The notes below the pieces were generated by a model, which saw nothing but the letters and a program-made list of their open reading frames with translations, did not search any database and was not told where the DNA came from. From Molanna angustata (Eukaryota > Arthropoda > Insecta > Trichoptera > Molannidae): a DNA stretch of 64,000 nucleotides. How positions within the stretch are numbered: the stretch's first letter is position 1; each line of letters begins with the position of its first letter. The position numbers and the translations under genes were made by a program. Below are positions 45,401-56,179 of the stretch, piece by piece. The DNA lies in the NCBI GenBank assembly GCA_963576475.1, contig OY754990.1, positions 2,326,903 to 2,390,902 on the forward strand, written 5' to 3'.

Positions 45401-48400
45401 ATCTTTGGTTTTTAATGTATGTACTTTGTTGTTTAATTTACCTATCTTATATGTTTTTATTTTTCTTTATATATCCTCTGCTACCGTTGTTATGTCTAGA
45501 TGTTTATAAATTGTTTTCTTTTGTTTATGCTGTGTCATGTAATATTTAATTTTGTAAAGGGCTTTGAGCCGTGAATCAATAAATAAATAAATAAATAAAT
45601 CTTGGAGAAATGAAAAAACTTAATCGGTCATTAAAAACTCAGCGGTTTAATTTTATGCACACTTTAAGTATATTAATGTAATTTTCTCCTACCCGTCTCT
45701 AGGAGCACGTTTCCTACGGCAAAAATTGCCAGTGTTGAAAAATGCAAATTATTATTTGTTTGTATCGCCATTAATTATAGTCACTAATGAAAAACGTGCA
45801 GATAATTTAAAATAAACGCGTAGGAATGGGGTTGAATGGTTTTAAACTTTGTTATATGACGGCGTTAACTAAGTTTCCTTTGATTTTACTCACACTACCC
45901 CAGTGGGAATAGTGGAAGTTTTGAATTCGCAATTTTTAAGGCTAGTTTTTTTTTGTAGATTATCAATTAGTATCATGCTTAGATTGTATTCTGAAAGTTT
46001 CATCACAATGTAACTGTGTGTGTGCTGTGTACTATAAATATGCTATATACGACGCGCGGCGTGTTTATTCTTCTTTATTAGTTATAAACAAGGTATAAGA
46101 GGGGGACGGACACCGGACAAACACAAACACACAAAATGTTCTACTTCGAATTCTGAATTCATCCACATATATAGAACATATTCTGCTAAGCTTCTAAATG
46201 CAAAAAATTCACTACACCATACAAAATGTTCCTTCATACACGCGTCTTGGCTTAATACTGCCGATTCATTAAGAGACGTAAATTCTCTTGAACGAATCGA
46301 CAGTTGGATAGTGTTATGTTGTGGGTGGAAATAACACAGTTAGTTTAGAGCCGTAGATTTAAAATTATACATAATTAAACACATATTTTTTTTCTCTTCA
46401 GGCTTTTCACCCAAAAAATGATGTTGCAACCGTTATTAATCAGAAACATTAGTTGACAAAGATTAAGTCAATAAAAAAAAAAGAAATTAAATAATAGTCA
46501 TTTTTTTATAATAGATTTAAATATTAAACCATGAACTTAAGGAGAGTTCAGTCCAAGAAGTTAAACTGTGGAAACAGGGTATTGGACATTCTGAAACCTA
46601 AAATAAATGTCTAGCGCAATTAAACGCATATTAAACATGAGAATTAAAAGGTTACGACATGTGAAATTGTGGTTTTTGAATATCTGTTCAGGATTTGAGA
46701 ATATATCGATATTATGCATAAGATGAAGTGCATTGTAAGTTCTGATTAAGCGAGGAATGGGAGAAAAATAACCTTTATTTGTAGTGTAGAAGTTTAAATA
46801 AAAAATATTCTTAATAATAGTGTTTCTAATTGGTGCAATATTCATTAGTATCATCTTCTTCTTCTTTCGTGTCGGCAACGCATTTAAATTAGTATCATAC
46901 CTTCATGGTTCTTGCAGTGTTTTAAACATCAGATATACAACAAGTTGGTTGCTTGTCTGATAATTATACATAATACCTAAATCTTTTATATCCCCTTGAG
47001 ATCAAATCTTGTCATAATTATAAAGATTAATTTAACAATGCTCATTAAATAGATAAAACTTTGTATCATAATTATTTAGAAACTCGAAGCTTATTCTTAA
47101 AGACTCTACCATAATAATTGTGTCTCCAGGGACAGATGGATATCTACTTAGCATGACAATAATTGTCACTTTATAAAACTAAACAATCGCTATTATTATT
47201 TTATTAACTCCTCATAACCCCGAGAGGATATGGTGGGAAATTCATAACTCCCACAAAAACTGATAGAGAGTGCACAGACAACGATATCTCAAAAGCTATA
47301 CTGTTTGCGTAATTCCAGGAGTACATTTTATTTTTTGATATGTTTTTTAGCCTAGCTTTAGCTTTATTTTTTGATATGTTTTTTGATATGTTAGATAGCC
47401 TAGTCTTCACACCATTTTTGTAAGCCTAACCTATAAAAGTTTGGTAAAAATAGGTTGGTTAGGTTTGTTTGTAGTTATAATTGCGTTCTTGTAGTGAACG
47501 AGTCTAGATCTCTACAGTTTCTATTGTAACTCCTACAAACTCTATTTATGTATATACGAATTTTGATGATAGTTTGTTTGTTCTGGATGTATCGGAATAA
47601 AATAAGCGCGGGCCACGTTGTTCTCTGATCGGGCAATGGAATGGTAGGGCGCTTAATATGTCCGCACTTTCTACGTTGTTATTCAAGATTTTGTGTAGGT
47701 AACACAGATCGATGATCAATCTTCGATTTTCCAGGGTATAAATTTTGTAATATTGGAGAGTCTGGTTGTAATGATCAAAATGTAATCTATTCCGGTAATT
47801 CATTTGTTTTATAAACTTCTTTTGAATGCGTTCGATGGCACTAGTGTGAATTAAGTAATTAGGATTAGGCCGCTCCGGATCAAGGAATTGAACAAAATCC
47901 TTAGAGAGTCTGGATTTTTGAAATGTTTTGTGCTTCTGTTAATAAATCAAAGCAAACTGAAGGCTCGAGAATTAATGTGTTCAATGTGTTTAGTGAAGCT
48001 AAGACTTTCATCTAGTATAACACCTAGGTCTCGTATTTCTGTTTTACTCTGAATCTCTACGCCATTAATAATAATATGTGATTTTCTTGCGGTTACGTGT
48101 GTACGATATTTTATTACATTTATCAGGATTCAGAAATAATTGATTCCGCTCACAATATCTCTGTAAAAGAGGAATGGTAATACATCCTTGTGAATTTATT
48201 CTGCTGCTTATAGAAAATGACAATTGGTTTGAATTTATAAGAATATCTTTATGAATTTGGAACAATAAGATTTTTTGTAGATATTTTCAACAGTTGAATT
48301 TTTAAAATCTTGAAATACATTAATAGTTGGATAATCAAATATATTTTCAAATATAATTTTAATAATAATGATTCTTTGAAAAACTTCTAAAGGCACTAAA

Positions 48401-51400
48401 GTGGTTTTAAAGGTCCCCCCCCCAACATATTATAATGCCATATTGTATTATTGCCGGGTCAATGTCCATGGTGGTTCTCGAATGTTCTCTCCTAGAAAAT
48501 TACCTTTTGAAATTGTATTGTTGTCCATATATTCATAGGTTAATAACCTCGTCCTACTGGACATTGCACAACAAGATGTACTTGCGACGGATGTAGGTAC
48601 CTATTCGCAGCACACTCATATTTTCTTATTATTTCACTAGCCGGTGTCCAGTTCCCTCCAAGACGTCACTCGTGGCTGAAGATCAACGGATCACCACCAA
48701 AGGTCTTAAGACGAGAGTCAGGTTCCAGAGTGGAGTTAGAATGTGAGGCACACGGATCTCCGGCACCAGTACTCACGTGGCTTCGAGATCAAGAACCCAT
48801 CACACAGGTATGTTCTAATAATAAATATGTAATAAGTCTATCATCAAAATGTAGTTATCTTCTAGCGCCAAGGAAGGGAAACGCTAGAGAGTAAAATAAT
48901 TTATTTACTTATTTTATTTTATTCGGAAATATAACAGCCATTTTTACAAAATACATCATAAAACAGTTACATTATTTACAAAGATATAAGCCAATTATAA
49001 TGCTTCGCTAAATTATATAAAGATTTTTACAAAATACATCATAAAACAGTTACATTATTTACAAAGATATAAGCCAATTTATTATAATGCTTCGCTAAAT
49101 TATATAAAGATTTTTACAAAATACATCATAAAACAGTTACATTATTTACAAAGATAAAAGCCAATTATAATGCTTCGCTAAATTATATAAAGATTTTTAC
49201 AAAATACATCATAAAACAGTTACATTATTTACAAAGATATAAGCCAATTATAATGCGTCGCTAAATTATATAAAGATTTTTACAAAATACATCATAAAAC
49301 AGTTACATTATTTACAGATATAAGCCAATTATAATGCTTCGCTAAATTATATAAAGATATTTCATATTTTTCAATTAATACAATTGTGTAGTTTCAATAA
49401 TAAATTCATATAATAAATATTATACCTTATGAAATCGCTCGCGTAAACTATATAGAATATCTAAAACAAATACGGTATTCACGATACGAGCTGTTTTTAT
49501 GTAATGCACACTACGGCGTTTGTATATGACCTCGGTCAATCCTTTGTTTCCCGAAGACATCCGACTGTCTCTGAGGAAATACATAACTATATCTATAGGT
49601 GTTAAGCAAAACCATATACCACAAAGAGTACATTGATCAGGTGAATGAGATTTAGGATATGGTAAGGAAACTGGGAAATGAACTGGAAGGATGAAATAAG
49701 ATAATTTCACTAACCGATGTTTGTAGTCAAATTGAGAATATGTTTTAGTACTTGTAGAGAAAGAAGAAGAAGAAGAAATTGTGAAAAAATAAGTTAATTA
49801 AATTAAGTAGCTCTAACGATTTTGTCAACGCCAATGTGCTTATTTGTGTTGCCGCTGACGGTCGATCAGCGGCGGAGTTCCCCACTCCATTTTGTATATA
49901 AACATGTACCTTTCGAACAATAAACATTGCTTACTGTCTTCTTTGCCTCGGCAAACACCTTTCACTATATCTCTCTTCGAAACCTTTTGACCTTGTTCTT
50001 ATTTCGCCTGGATTGATTTTGACATTGGATCGGACCTGCTGAATTGATACTACTGCTGACTGACCCTGCCTGGACCTGGACAACTGCTGCCGCTGTAATA
50101 CAATACCAAAGCACGACTCTAGCTGGGCGTTCTTACTCTCTCTCCTACGGTGGTGATTATCCTGACGCGACCTGGTGAGGAGGTGAGGGTGTCGGTTACA
50201 GTAATTGTTACAGCAGCGTTTAATAAAACTGTTTCAATCGTTATATGTACTTTACAAAGGTGTGTGAAATCGGCCATTGTGGCGTGATGTTCTAGAAGGC
50301 ATTCGTTCAACCAAATTATTTAATATTTTGTAAAGAAAGAGGGTGTCTGTGATTTTTCTTCGAAGTTTTAATGAAAACTATATATTTCTGTGTAATGCCT
50401 GTTGTTATCACAACCAATTTCAAAAATATTATAATAATGAACTGTGTGCTTGTATGACTTTCCAGAGCGAAGACTATGAGAATAACCAGATCATCGAAGG
50501 AAGCGAAGAAGGTCGGGCCACAGTTAGGTCGAGGCTGATCATCAACAACTACCAACCATCGGGAAAGAACATTTACACCTGCCTGGCGAAAGCTGGACCT
50601 GAGACAGACTATGCTTCAACTGTTGTCATTACTACACAACGTAAGCTATGCATATGCAAAATTACTAGTTGCAACCCTGAAGAGAGCATATTATATTCAT
50701 GTATATGTACCTATATAAAACAAACTCACACAAATCCATTGAGGATTGATCGTAAAATTATATATGCAAATAAAAAATAACATTCTGGTTAAATATGGAT
50801 TGGAGTAACTATCAAATTTGAAGAGATAAAATTATCTGGATGGATCTTTTAGTCTATGTTGGAATCAATTTAGTACAATTTCGAACAGAAGCAAACTATC
50901 ACATGTAGTATAATCGTTTACATAAAGTCGGAAAATAAATCTTCTTTCTATTTTGGTAGATCTATGATCTGTTTCTATAAGTCCATACTGATGTTCAGCT
51001 CTCATTCCATCTCTTGTATCTCGCGCATTGCAATCTTTAGCAGCCTTTTTGGATTCATCTTCTCTACCTTTCTTTCTCTCCAGTACCGTCTACTCTGTCC
51101 CACAATATTCTCCATATTGCAGGTTTTCGGATCTCCTCATTGGGAACTCTGTCTCTGAGGGTTCTGCAAAAGATAGGTCTTAGCGTTTTCATCTATGTTG
51201 TTAAGAAAAGCTATTTCACTGTGTCTGTTCTTGCTTGCTCCGAAATAAATAGTAAAATAAAAGGAAAGATATGTATTTTTCAATGCGTTGTCGGTTTTTT
51301 TCAGACATGGGCAGGGTGTCCAGTCCAGCAGAGTATGTCCTGATGAACCAACAAGTCCTGCAAACTCCCACGAAGCCCAGGATAGTGCTCTTCTACCAAA

Positions 51401-53908
51401 CAATCATGGAGACCATTGGAACTACCGTGGTGTTGCCGTGCAAAGCTGTGGGATATCCCAAACCAGAGATCTATTGGATATACAATGAGAACTCTATCAT
51501 AACTGACGAGGACCCAAGAATAAAGGTATTTTTTATTTATTTATTTAAAGTTGCATATACGCAAAAATAGGATTTTTTTTCCCCTTTCGGGAGTCAATGA
51601 TATTTTTTGACAAATTTTTAACACCTTAATAGAGACGAAGTTGGAATATTATAGGAGAACCAGAAACTCAAGGCACCTACAGAGCTTACGACCCGTCATC
51701 GGCTGGTTTATTCTTGATTGCGTGAAAAATGATTATATTGTACACAGCACGTCATTTTAGCTCTGGTGATAAGGGTGGCAAGTTGAATATCCTCGAACTT
51801 TCTAGATCATTTTATTGAAATACCATACCCTGTTGAAGTTTATTGTTACTCGTTTGAAATCGAGGGCGATGAACTCGGCCTAGCGATAAACAAATATACT
51901 TGTTTATCGCTAGCCGCGCGCCTGAAAGAAGTTTCTCGAAAGTGGTCTGCCACAGTATACAGACATATTAATAAACAAAATAAACATTACTCCTAAACAA
52001 AATAAACATTAATTAAAGTTAATTTTGGTTCTAAATAAAGGTCCCGGGTTCAATTCCCAGAATTCCCAAAGTCTCCAGAATGTGGCAACTTGTTATTGGG
52101 TGCATGTTAAATTAATAATTAGTTGCCCGAGATAATCAACAGATAAATATATTATCGTGTCGAGGAAATAAATTGTATGAAAAATAAATCTTTCATTTCG
52201 GGTCCATAATCACAATATATTGTCTGGTATAGATTCAAAAGTTTGGATAAGTACATTCGGTATTTTTGGGCTGAATCATCATGAATCATTTTGATTTTTC
52301 TTCGATGGCGGTATAGCTCAAATCGAGCATTGGCCATCTTCAACTTCTGCCTCTAACTTATTATTTCCACAGCTGCCGCTCTTCAGTTAGAGACACGCAG
52401 TGTCGCATCATCTTTCTTTATGTCCTCCCATAAAAATCTTTCTCCTTCCTTTCAAGTATTCAACCATGATTTTTTGGGTAGCCGCGTGTTTGGCATCCTT
52501 TGTACATGGCCTGCCCGTCTCAAACTGAGTAGTCTTACATGGGTTGAAATGTTAAATTCATTAATGTTGGGCTGGGTACACAATAAACGCCGCGTGCACT
52601 TAGTGACGCTCTAAGCCGTTCAGAATGACCAGAAACGGACGCTCTAAAGACACTGTCGCGTTCAGATTTAACGTCGAGTATACGCTCCAAACGTTCTGTA
52701 TAATCACCGGGTGCAAAACGCTCTGATTTTCGTCTTCTGATTTTCTGAAGCTTCTTTTCGTTTCTGTGATGTCTAGTCTGTTATGTCAGTTGAGTATCTG
52801 ATGAAAATATGCACTCACAAAGAGGTTAATTTAAGAAAAATATTCGAAAATTTCCACTAAAAGGTCAGAGCATTATTTACTCCACTGCCCAATTATAGTA
52901 TTTCGATCAAGATCCTTAAAAGACACATTTATGATAAATGACATTTGATATTTAAAACGCCCGATGATATTTCAGATTGAAACGCCGCTGGAAAGCGTTT
53001 AGGGAGATTGGTGTAAAAAACGCCATAATCTGCAACTTCAGGTACATCCGACACTCGACGTCGAGTGTTCTATCTGAACGTAGCCATATACAACTTCTAG
53101 TATCTTGAAAATTTTATGCCCCAGTCTTCCCATTTCTTCACAGGACCAAGAACTCTCCTTTTAAATGTTGATTATGTTGACTTACAGGTGATGAGATCTG
53201 GAGAGCTGGTCATCGAAGGTCTTCGCTGGTCTGATATGGGACAGTACACTTGTGTGGCGAGGAATTTCCAAGGAAAAGACACCATTGAGACCTTCATCTA
53301 TCCTGTGCTGGTAAATAAAAAAATCTTCATTCTTATTTTATTTGATTAGCGTAAATGGTGTGAAAAAGGAGTTGAGAAAGGCACACTTGGAAGAAACGAT
53401 GGTGCGAGATAGAGAGGCATGGGAGACGGTGCAATTAGTCTCTTTAAATAATAGCGACTCGCGTGAGCGAGTTGCTTTATAAATTGAATGGAAATTGGTT
53501 GCAGGAATAATTTTATCAACACCTTAGCCATTTGATGTTGGGAAAAAGATTATTTACTATGTATTCGCAGTTGATTACATTTTTCAAATGAATTAGATTT
53601 TCGCGTTTAATCTCAACTTTGACAGCTCATCCGACATTGGTAAAATGGATAGCCTAGTTTGTACATCAGTTTTTGTTTTTGACACATCATGTACAGACAG
53701 TTTATCTAGTATTCACACTAATTTAGTTATTTAATTGCAATATTTTAGTTACTTTTTTTAATATATAATGCAACTGGCTCACGCCAGTCGCAATTATAAC
53801 TACAAACAAACCTAACCAACCTATTTTTACCTATTTATAAAACCTATTTTATAAAACGATTAATAACTACATTTTTATTTTTATATTTTGTTTCAGAGTG
53901 ACAAGTGA
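42358..53908 (+). CDS. ImpL2: IMP-L2-like secreted two-Ig-domain protein, six exons
   Basis: Spliced product of 275 residues; exons 42358-42487, 48641-48807, 50466-50640, 51305-51525, 53188-53310, 53897-53908. All introns are GT-AG and reading phase is kept throughout. Residues 1-22 look like a signal peptide (MMSFWFLCTVALASL), followed by an acidic linker. Ig1 spans about 62-157 with cysteines 78 and 138 and Trp90. Ig2 spans about 180-272 with cysteines 203 and 253 and Trp215, and the DMGQYTC signature. There is no membrane segment, so the product should be secreted. In Drosophila, IMP-L2 binds insulin-like peptides, dampens insulin signalling and is ecdysone-inducible; transfer of that role is inference from similarity recognised by eye. 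The first of two adjacent ATGs was chosen; residue 2 is an alternative start. Upstream non-coding exons probably exist, because a good acceptor lies at 42317-42318. Confidence 0.9.
42505..42655 (-). mobile_element. RTE-like LINE tail relic
   Basis: Contains CGGCCATCTCTCCACTGCTG and GTCTCGTTCCAAGTCTC-type sequence, the reverse of C-terminal LINE coding sequence. Seventeen bases inside the intron. Confidence 0.6.
42990..43170 (-). mobile_element. RTE-like LINE tail relic
   Basis: Reverse of a C-terminal LINE segment (GGAGAAGAAGGGTAGGAAGA, then AAGGCTGCGGTGGGAAGATG). The start TTCTTCGATGGCGCTACAGC is shared with the relic at 52275-52480. Confidence 0.7.
43290..43690 (+). mobile_element. jockey-like LINE C-terminal fragment
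   Basis: Plus-strand frame: SFVRSQLEFNSSVWSPYYAV, then ASIETVQHKFLRFLNYKLKI, DRRIVSDLLLLYKIINN, RINYHVPTRNTR. The pattern VRS-LE--S-VW-P-Y---IE-VQ-KFLR is the usual C-terminal part of jockey/CR1-like LINEs. Ends at the HINE-B boundary. Confidence 0.85.
43650..44677 (+). mobile_element. HINE-B full-length copy
   Basis: Starts TCCAACTGTCGATTTG (after A at 43649). Ends ATCGACAGTTGGATC, then stem-loop CATGT-GTT-ACATG, then CAACTAG, followed by T at 44678. A GT/CT microsatellite lies at 43850-43920. Positions 44463-44530 resemble a captured LINE tail (CATACATACATACCATCA). Forms the reference copy for this family. Confidence 0.88.
44678..45884. other. intron sequence with LINE-tail-like end
   Basis: SINE-2-type 3' hairpin piece at 44830-44885; T-rich 45110-45240; LINE-like 3' UTR ending TTGAGCCGTGAATCAATAAA and AAAT repeats at 45581-45599. 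No coding frame. Confidence 0.5.
45885..46315 (+). mobile_element. HINE-A / HINE-B chimera
   Basis: Positions 45885-46080 are the 5' part of HINE-A. At about 46085 the sequence switches to the 5' half of HINE-B in reverse (CACAAAATGTTCTACTTCGA to CGAATCGACAGTTGGAT at 46311). Neither part has its 3' stem-loop. Confidence 0.75.
46555..46880 (-). mobile_element. LINE C-terminal relic
   Basis: The minus-strand frame includes PIRNTIIKNIFYLNFYTTNK and YFSPIPRLIRTYNALHLMHN, a jockey-like C-terminal pattern with R--N. The tail AAGAAGAAGATG lies at 46855-46868. Weak. Confidence 0.45.
47520..48300 (-). mobile_element. jockey-like LINE relic, frameshifted
   Basis: Minus-strand pieces: RYCERNQLFLNPDKCNKISY with TRNRKK (48065-48265) and YYKIYTLENRRLIIDLCYLH with ILNNNV (47546-47803). 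These are the RT thumb (N--KC--I-F-R) and C-terminus of one element with frames broken between them. Confidence 0.75.
48641..48807 (+). CDS. ImpL2: ImpL2 exon 2 (Ig1, first half)
   Basis: Acceptor TTTCACTAG ends at 48640 and donor GTATGT starts at 48808. Residues 44-99, including VELECEAHGSPAPVLTWLRD with Ig1 Cys78 and Trp90. Ends in phase 0. Confidence 0.92.
48908..49360. repeat. 83-87-bp tandem repeat, ~5 units, in ImpL2 intron 2
   Basis: Units contain TTTTTACAAAATACATCATA, AAACAGTTACATTATTTACA and TATAATGCTTCGCTAAATT. Starts at about 48940, 49025, 49112, 49195 and 49278. Units differ by 4-bp gains or losses. Confidence 0.93.
49770..50230 (+). mobile_element. possible LTR fragment
   Basis: Shows a promoter/polyA-like series: TATATAAAC at 49896-49904, AATAAACATTG at 49919-49929, then a CT-rich, less AT-biased stretch to about 50205. 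This resembles an LTR with TATA and polyadenylation signal. Exact ends and a target duplication were not identified, so the assignment is tentative. Confidence 0.35.
50466..50640 (+). CDS. ImpL2: ImpL2 exon 3 (Ig1, second half)
   Basis: Acceptor GACTTTCCAG ends at 50465 and donor GTAAGC starts at 50641. Residues 100-157 with NIYTCLAKAGPETDYASTVV (Ig1 Cys138). Ends in phase 1. Confidence 0.93.
50641..51304 (+). other. ImpL2 intron 3
   Basis: Positions 50960-51190 hold a minus-strand LINE relic (RTLRDRVPNEEIRKPAIWRI pattern). The rest is AT-rich. Ends with a T-rich tract before CAG. Confidence 0.55.
51305..51525 (+). CDS. ImpL2: ImpL2 exon 4 (linker and Ig2, first half)
   Basis: Acceptor TTTTTTTCAG ends at 51304 and donor GTATTT starts at 51526. 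Residues 158-231, including TTVVLPCKAVGYPKPEIYWI with Ig2 Cys203 and Trp215. Ends in phase 0. Confidence 0.93.
51526..53187 (+). other. ImpL2 intron 4, repeat-filled
   Basis: Repeat P piece 51550-51722 (plus), LTR piece 51765-51953 homologous to the solo LTR at 60372-61080, internally deleted SINE-1 at about 52040-52130, minus-strand LINE relic 52275-52480, then unique-looking GC-richer sequence 52560-53090 with CGCCGCG and CGACGTCGAG words that I cannot classify. Confidence 0.65.
53188..53310 (+). CDS. ImpL2: ImpL2 exon 5 (Ig2, second half)
   Basis: Acceptor GACTTACAG ends at 53187 and donor GTAAAT starts at 53311. Residues 232-272 with GLRWSDMGQYTCVARNFQGK (Ig2 Cys253). If the donor is skipped, the frame ends after about 12 more codons (stop by 53349). 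Confidence 0.93.
53311..53896 (+). other. ImpL2 intron 5 with repeat U
   Basis: Positions 53350-53430 are a short LINE C-terminal relic (EETMVRDREAWETV pattern). Positions 53610-53850 are repeat U (GGCTCACGCCAGTCGCAATT). The repeat stops about 45 bp before the acceptor. Confidence 0.65.
53897..53908 (+). CDS. ImpL2: ImpL2 exon 6, last three codons and stop
   Basis: Acceptor TTTGTTTCAG ends at 53896. The exon adds Ser-Asp-Lys and TGA. The 3' UTR follows; no perfect AATAAA is seen, but AAATAATAAT-like sequence lies at about 54022-54032. A HINE-A copy starts at 54173, bounding the likely 3' UTR. Confidence 0.8.
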   Translation, partial: SDK

Positions 53909-54172
53909 AGGAGTTCGCATAAGGAAAGACTGACAACCTTATTTTCCTCATTTTTGGACATACATCCATCATACATTTATTATTAATATATAATGAAAAA
54001 AAAATGAAGCATATATGTATTAAATAATAATGTGCATACTATTTTGGATAACTCATGTTCATACAAATTTCATTATATAAAATTCTTTAAGTATTATTTG
54101 TTTGTTTCATTTATCATCCCGATATAATTTCAAATAAGATTATTATGTACAGCATTAAAGAAACGAAGAAAA

Positions 54173-54706
54173 CGAGTGAGTTGTGGCCAACTCTATACTC
54201 CTCAAATTTTATATGGAAAATTTTGAGCATTTTTGTGAAATGAATTTGATAAGTTATTTTTGATTTAAATATTGTACTATGAAAACTTGATAATTCTTCA
54301 ATGCCATTTTACGAAAACGATGTACCTTTTATCCAAATCAAAAATAAAAATATCAATTTTTAAGTTTCCTGAGCTTTTGGTCACTTTGAAATATTTGACG
54401 TTTAAAAAAATTGAGAAGCACTATTCAGATATCCTTCAAAATCTAATGGGGTATAAGAGAGTTCTAGATATACAAAATTTGAAAATAATTGAATAATTAG
54501 GAACTTTAATCAATAATTGATTAAGTAGAATAAATACGCCGTATATAATATATAGCACACATACACACACATATATAAATTGTGATGAAATTTTCAGATG
54601 ATATCTCAGCATGATACTAGTTGATAATCTGCTATAAAAAAAATACCACAAAAATTGAAAATTCATAACTCCCTACTATATCCCCTTGGGGTAGTGAGGA
54701 ATGAAA
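54173..54706 (-). mobile_element. HINE-A copy
   Basis: Left end CGAGTGAGTTGTGGCCAAC and right end GGGGTAGTGAGGAATGAAAA. Both sub-terminal repeats are partly decayed (CTCCTCAAATT at the left). Confidence 0.85.
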
Positions 54707-54724
54707 AGGAAAGGGTAACTCAAA

Positions 54725-54800
54725 AAAGATGGGTGGTGGCAGAGTAGTTAGCGCGCCACGATCGATTTTGTTTACCTAAAGCACAAGCATTTGCTTAATT
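54725..54800 (+). mobile_element. SINE-3 fragment
   Basis: A-box-like GGTGGCAGAGTAGTTAGCGC, then a deleted middle, then TTTACCTAAAGCACAAGCAT. Confidence 0.6.
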
Positions 54801-55784
54801 TAATATAAATGCAAATTATTTAAAAGAAAATAAAAGGTAGAAGGAAAGGTGCTGTGAGAGGGACTAGTGGTTTGAGGAAATGATGAAGTGTAGAGATGTT
54901 TTTTTTACATTAAAAATGCAATGAATAGTATTATAGTTAGAGTAAACTTTTCGAATCAATTCGTTCTTACCAATATTAAATGTTCAAAATGGTGTAGTTG
55001 AAAATGTATTATCATGTCTACTATTAAAGGATTGAACTCTGAAACAGATCAAGGAGGTTAGGGCAGTCTATTATGTTATGTATTAATTTATATAGAAATA
55101 GTTTACATTTATTATAGTATGTTTGACTGTGATGGGAAAGAAAAATGGCGGTAAAATAATTATTTAATAATTTGTCTGATTTGGTTGATTACCAAACACA
55201 GCAATATTAGTTTGACCTAGTGGAGTAAGTATAATAATTATTACGACACTAATATTGTTCAGTATAGGTATATATTTTTATATCAAATATTATTATCATT
55301 TTGTCTATTGTCGGTAGGTGAGTATATTAACTTATCGTTTCCGTTATTATATGTTTGTTTTTTTATAATATTGTCATTGCTTCGGTTGTCAACAATACTT
55401 TATTTATAAATTTTGTAGTTTATTGTAGGTATGTATACATAAACATACACATTTTTGTTGTAATTACTCTAACGTCCCCTTTCAACGGTTATGACAACAG
55501 GTACTTGTTACTACAAGGAGAGCTCGCCAATACACACCGCTAGTTTTCTTTTTCCTCTGGATATCAGTTTTTTCTGTTATATATATATATGGAGGAAAAA
55601 GAACAAATTCAGAGACTCTTGGATGGTGAGAGCTGGAGGACTACAGCGCCAGTCAGGTATAAAAGGCCATGTAGCGCTCGATATTCCATCGTAGTTATCG
55701 ACATCTATGGTAAAGATTTACATTTCTCAGTTACTATTAGCTACTATTTTAATTTTTAATAGATATTTTACTTAATTGTTGTCA
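54801..55784. other. no gene recognised
   Basis: AT-rich; the short frames here show no domain, and no repeat family recognised except a TATA run at 55580-55590. Confidence 0.45.
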
Positions 55785-56022
55785 AAGTTTATTTATTTAT
55801 TTATTTAATATTGCTTCTCGGGCAACTAACAGGTACTATGTCAAATATTAATTTAACACGCACCCAATAACATGCAAGTTGTCACATTATGGAGACTTGC
55901 GATATTAATCGTCTCACAGATCCAGACTGAAAACACAATTAAAAACTGTGTCTCCATCGGGAATCGAACCCGAGACCTTTGGCTCAGCAGTCAGATATCT
56001 AACCAACTGACCCACGAAGGCC
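55785..56022 (-). mobile_element. SINE-1 copy
   Basis: CTTCTCGGGCAACTAACAGG at the left; tRNA-like head at the right with GGAATCGAACCCGAGACC (plus-strand view). ATTT tail at 55791-55810. Confidence 0.85.
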
Positions 56023-56029
56023 GACGGTA

Positions 56030-56158
56030 TTTTTAATTGCATATACGCAAACATTGGATTTTTTCCCTGTCAAATTGATATTTTTACTGACAATAACATC
56101 TCAATAGAGACGAAGTTGTGATATTATAGAAGAACCAGGAACTCAGGCACCTACAGGC
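56030..56158 (+). repeat. repeat P fragment, forward
   Basis: Starts GCATATACGCAAACATTGGA and ends AGGCACCTACAGGC. It lies 20 bp from a reverse copy, so the pair forms an inverted arrangement. Confidence 0.7.
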
Positions 56159-56179
56159 ATCGATTTACATACACATTGG

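Larger units (their letters stand above)
42488..48640 (+). other. ImpL2 intron 1 (6.2 kb), repeat-filled
   Basis: Holds LINE relics at 42505-42655 and 42990-43170 (minus), a LINE C-terminus at 43290-43690, HINE-B 43650-44677, a LINE-like tail ending in AAAT repeats (45100-45600), a HINE-A/HINE-B chimera (45885-46315), LINE relics at 46555-46880 and 47520-48300, and repeat U at 47405-47490. No additional host exon recognised. Confidence 0.8.

Noticed and set aside
50119..50310. Small minus-strand frame
   Set aside because: No domain; lies in a possible LTR fragment.
50343..50780. 145-codon single frame through ImpL2 exon 3
   Set aside because: Includes intron on both sides; the real exon is 50466-50640 with good splice sites.
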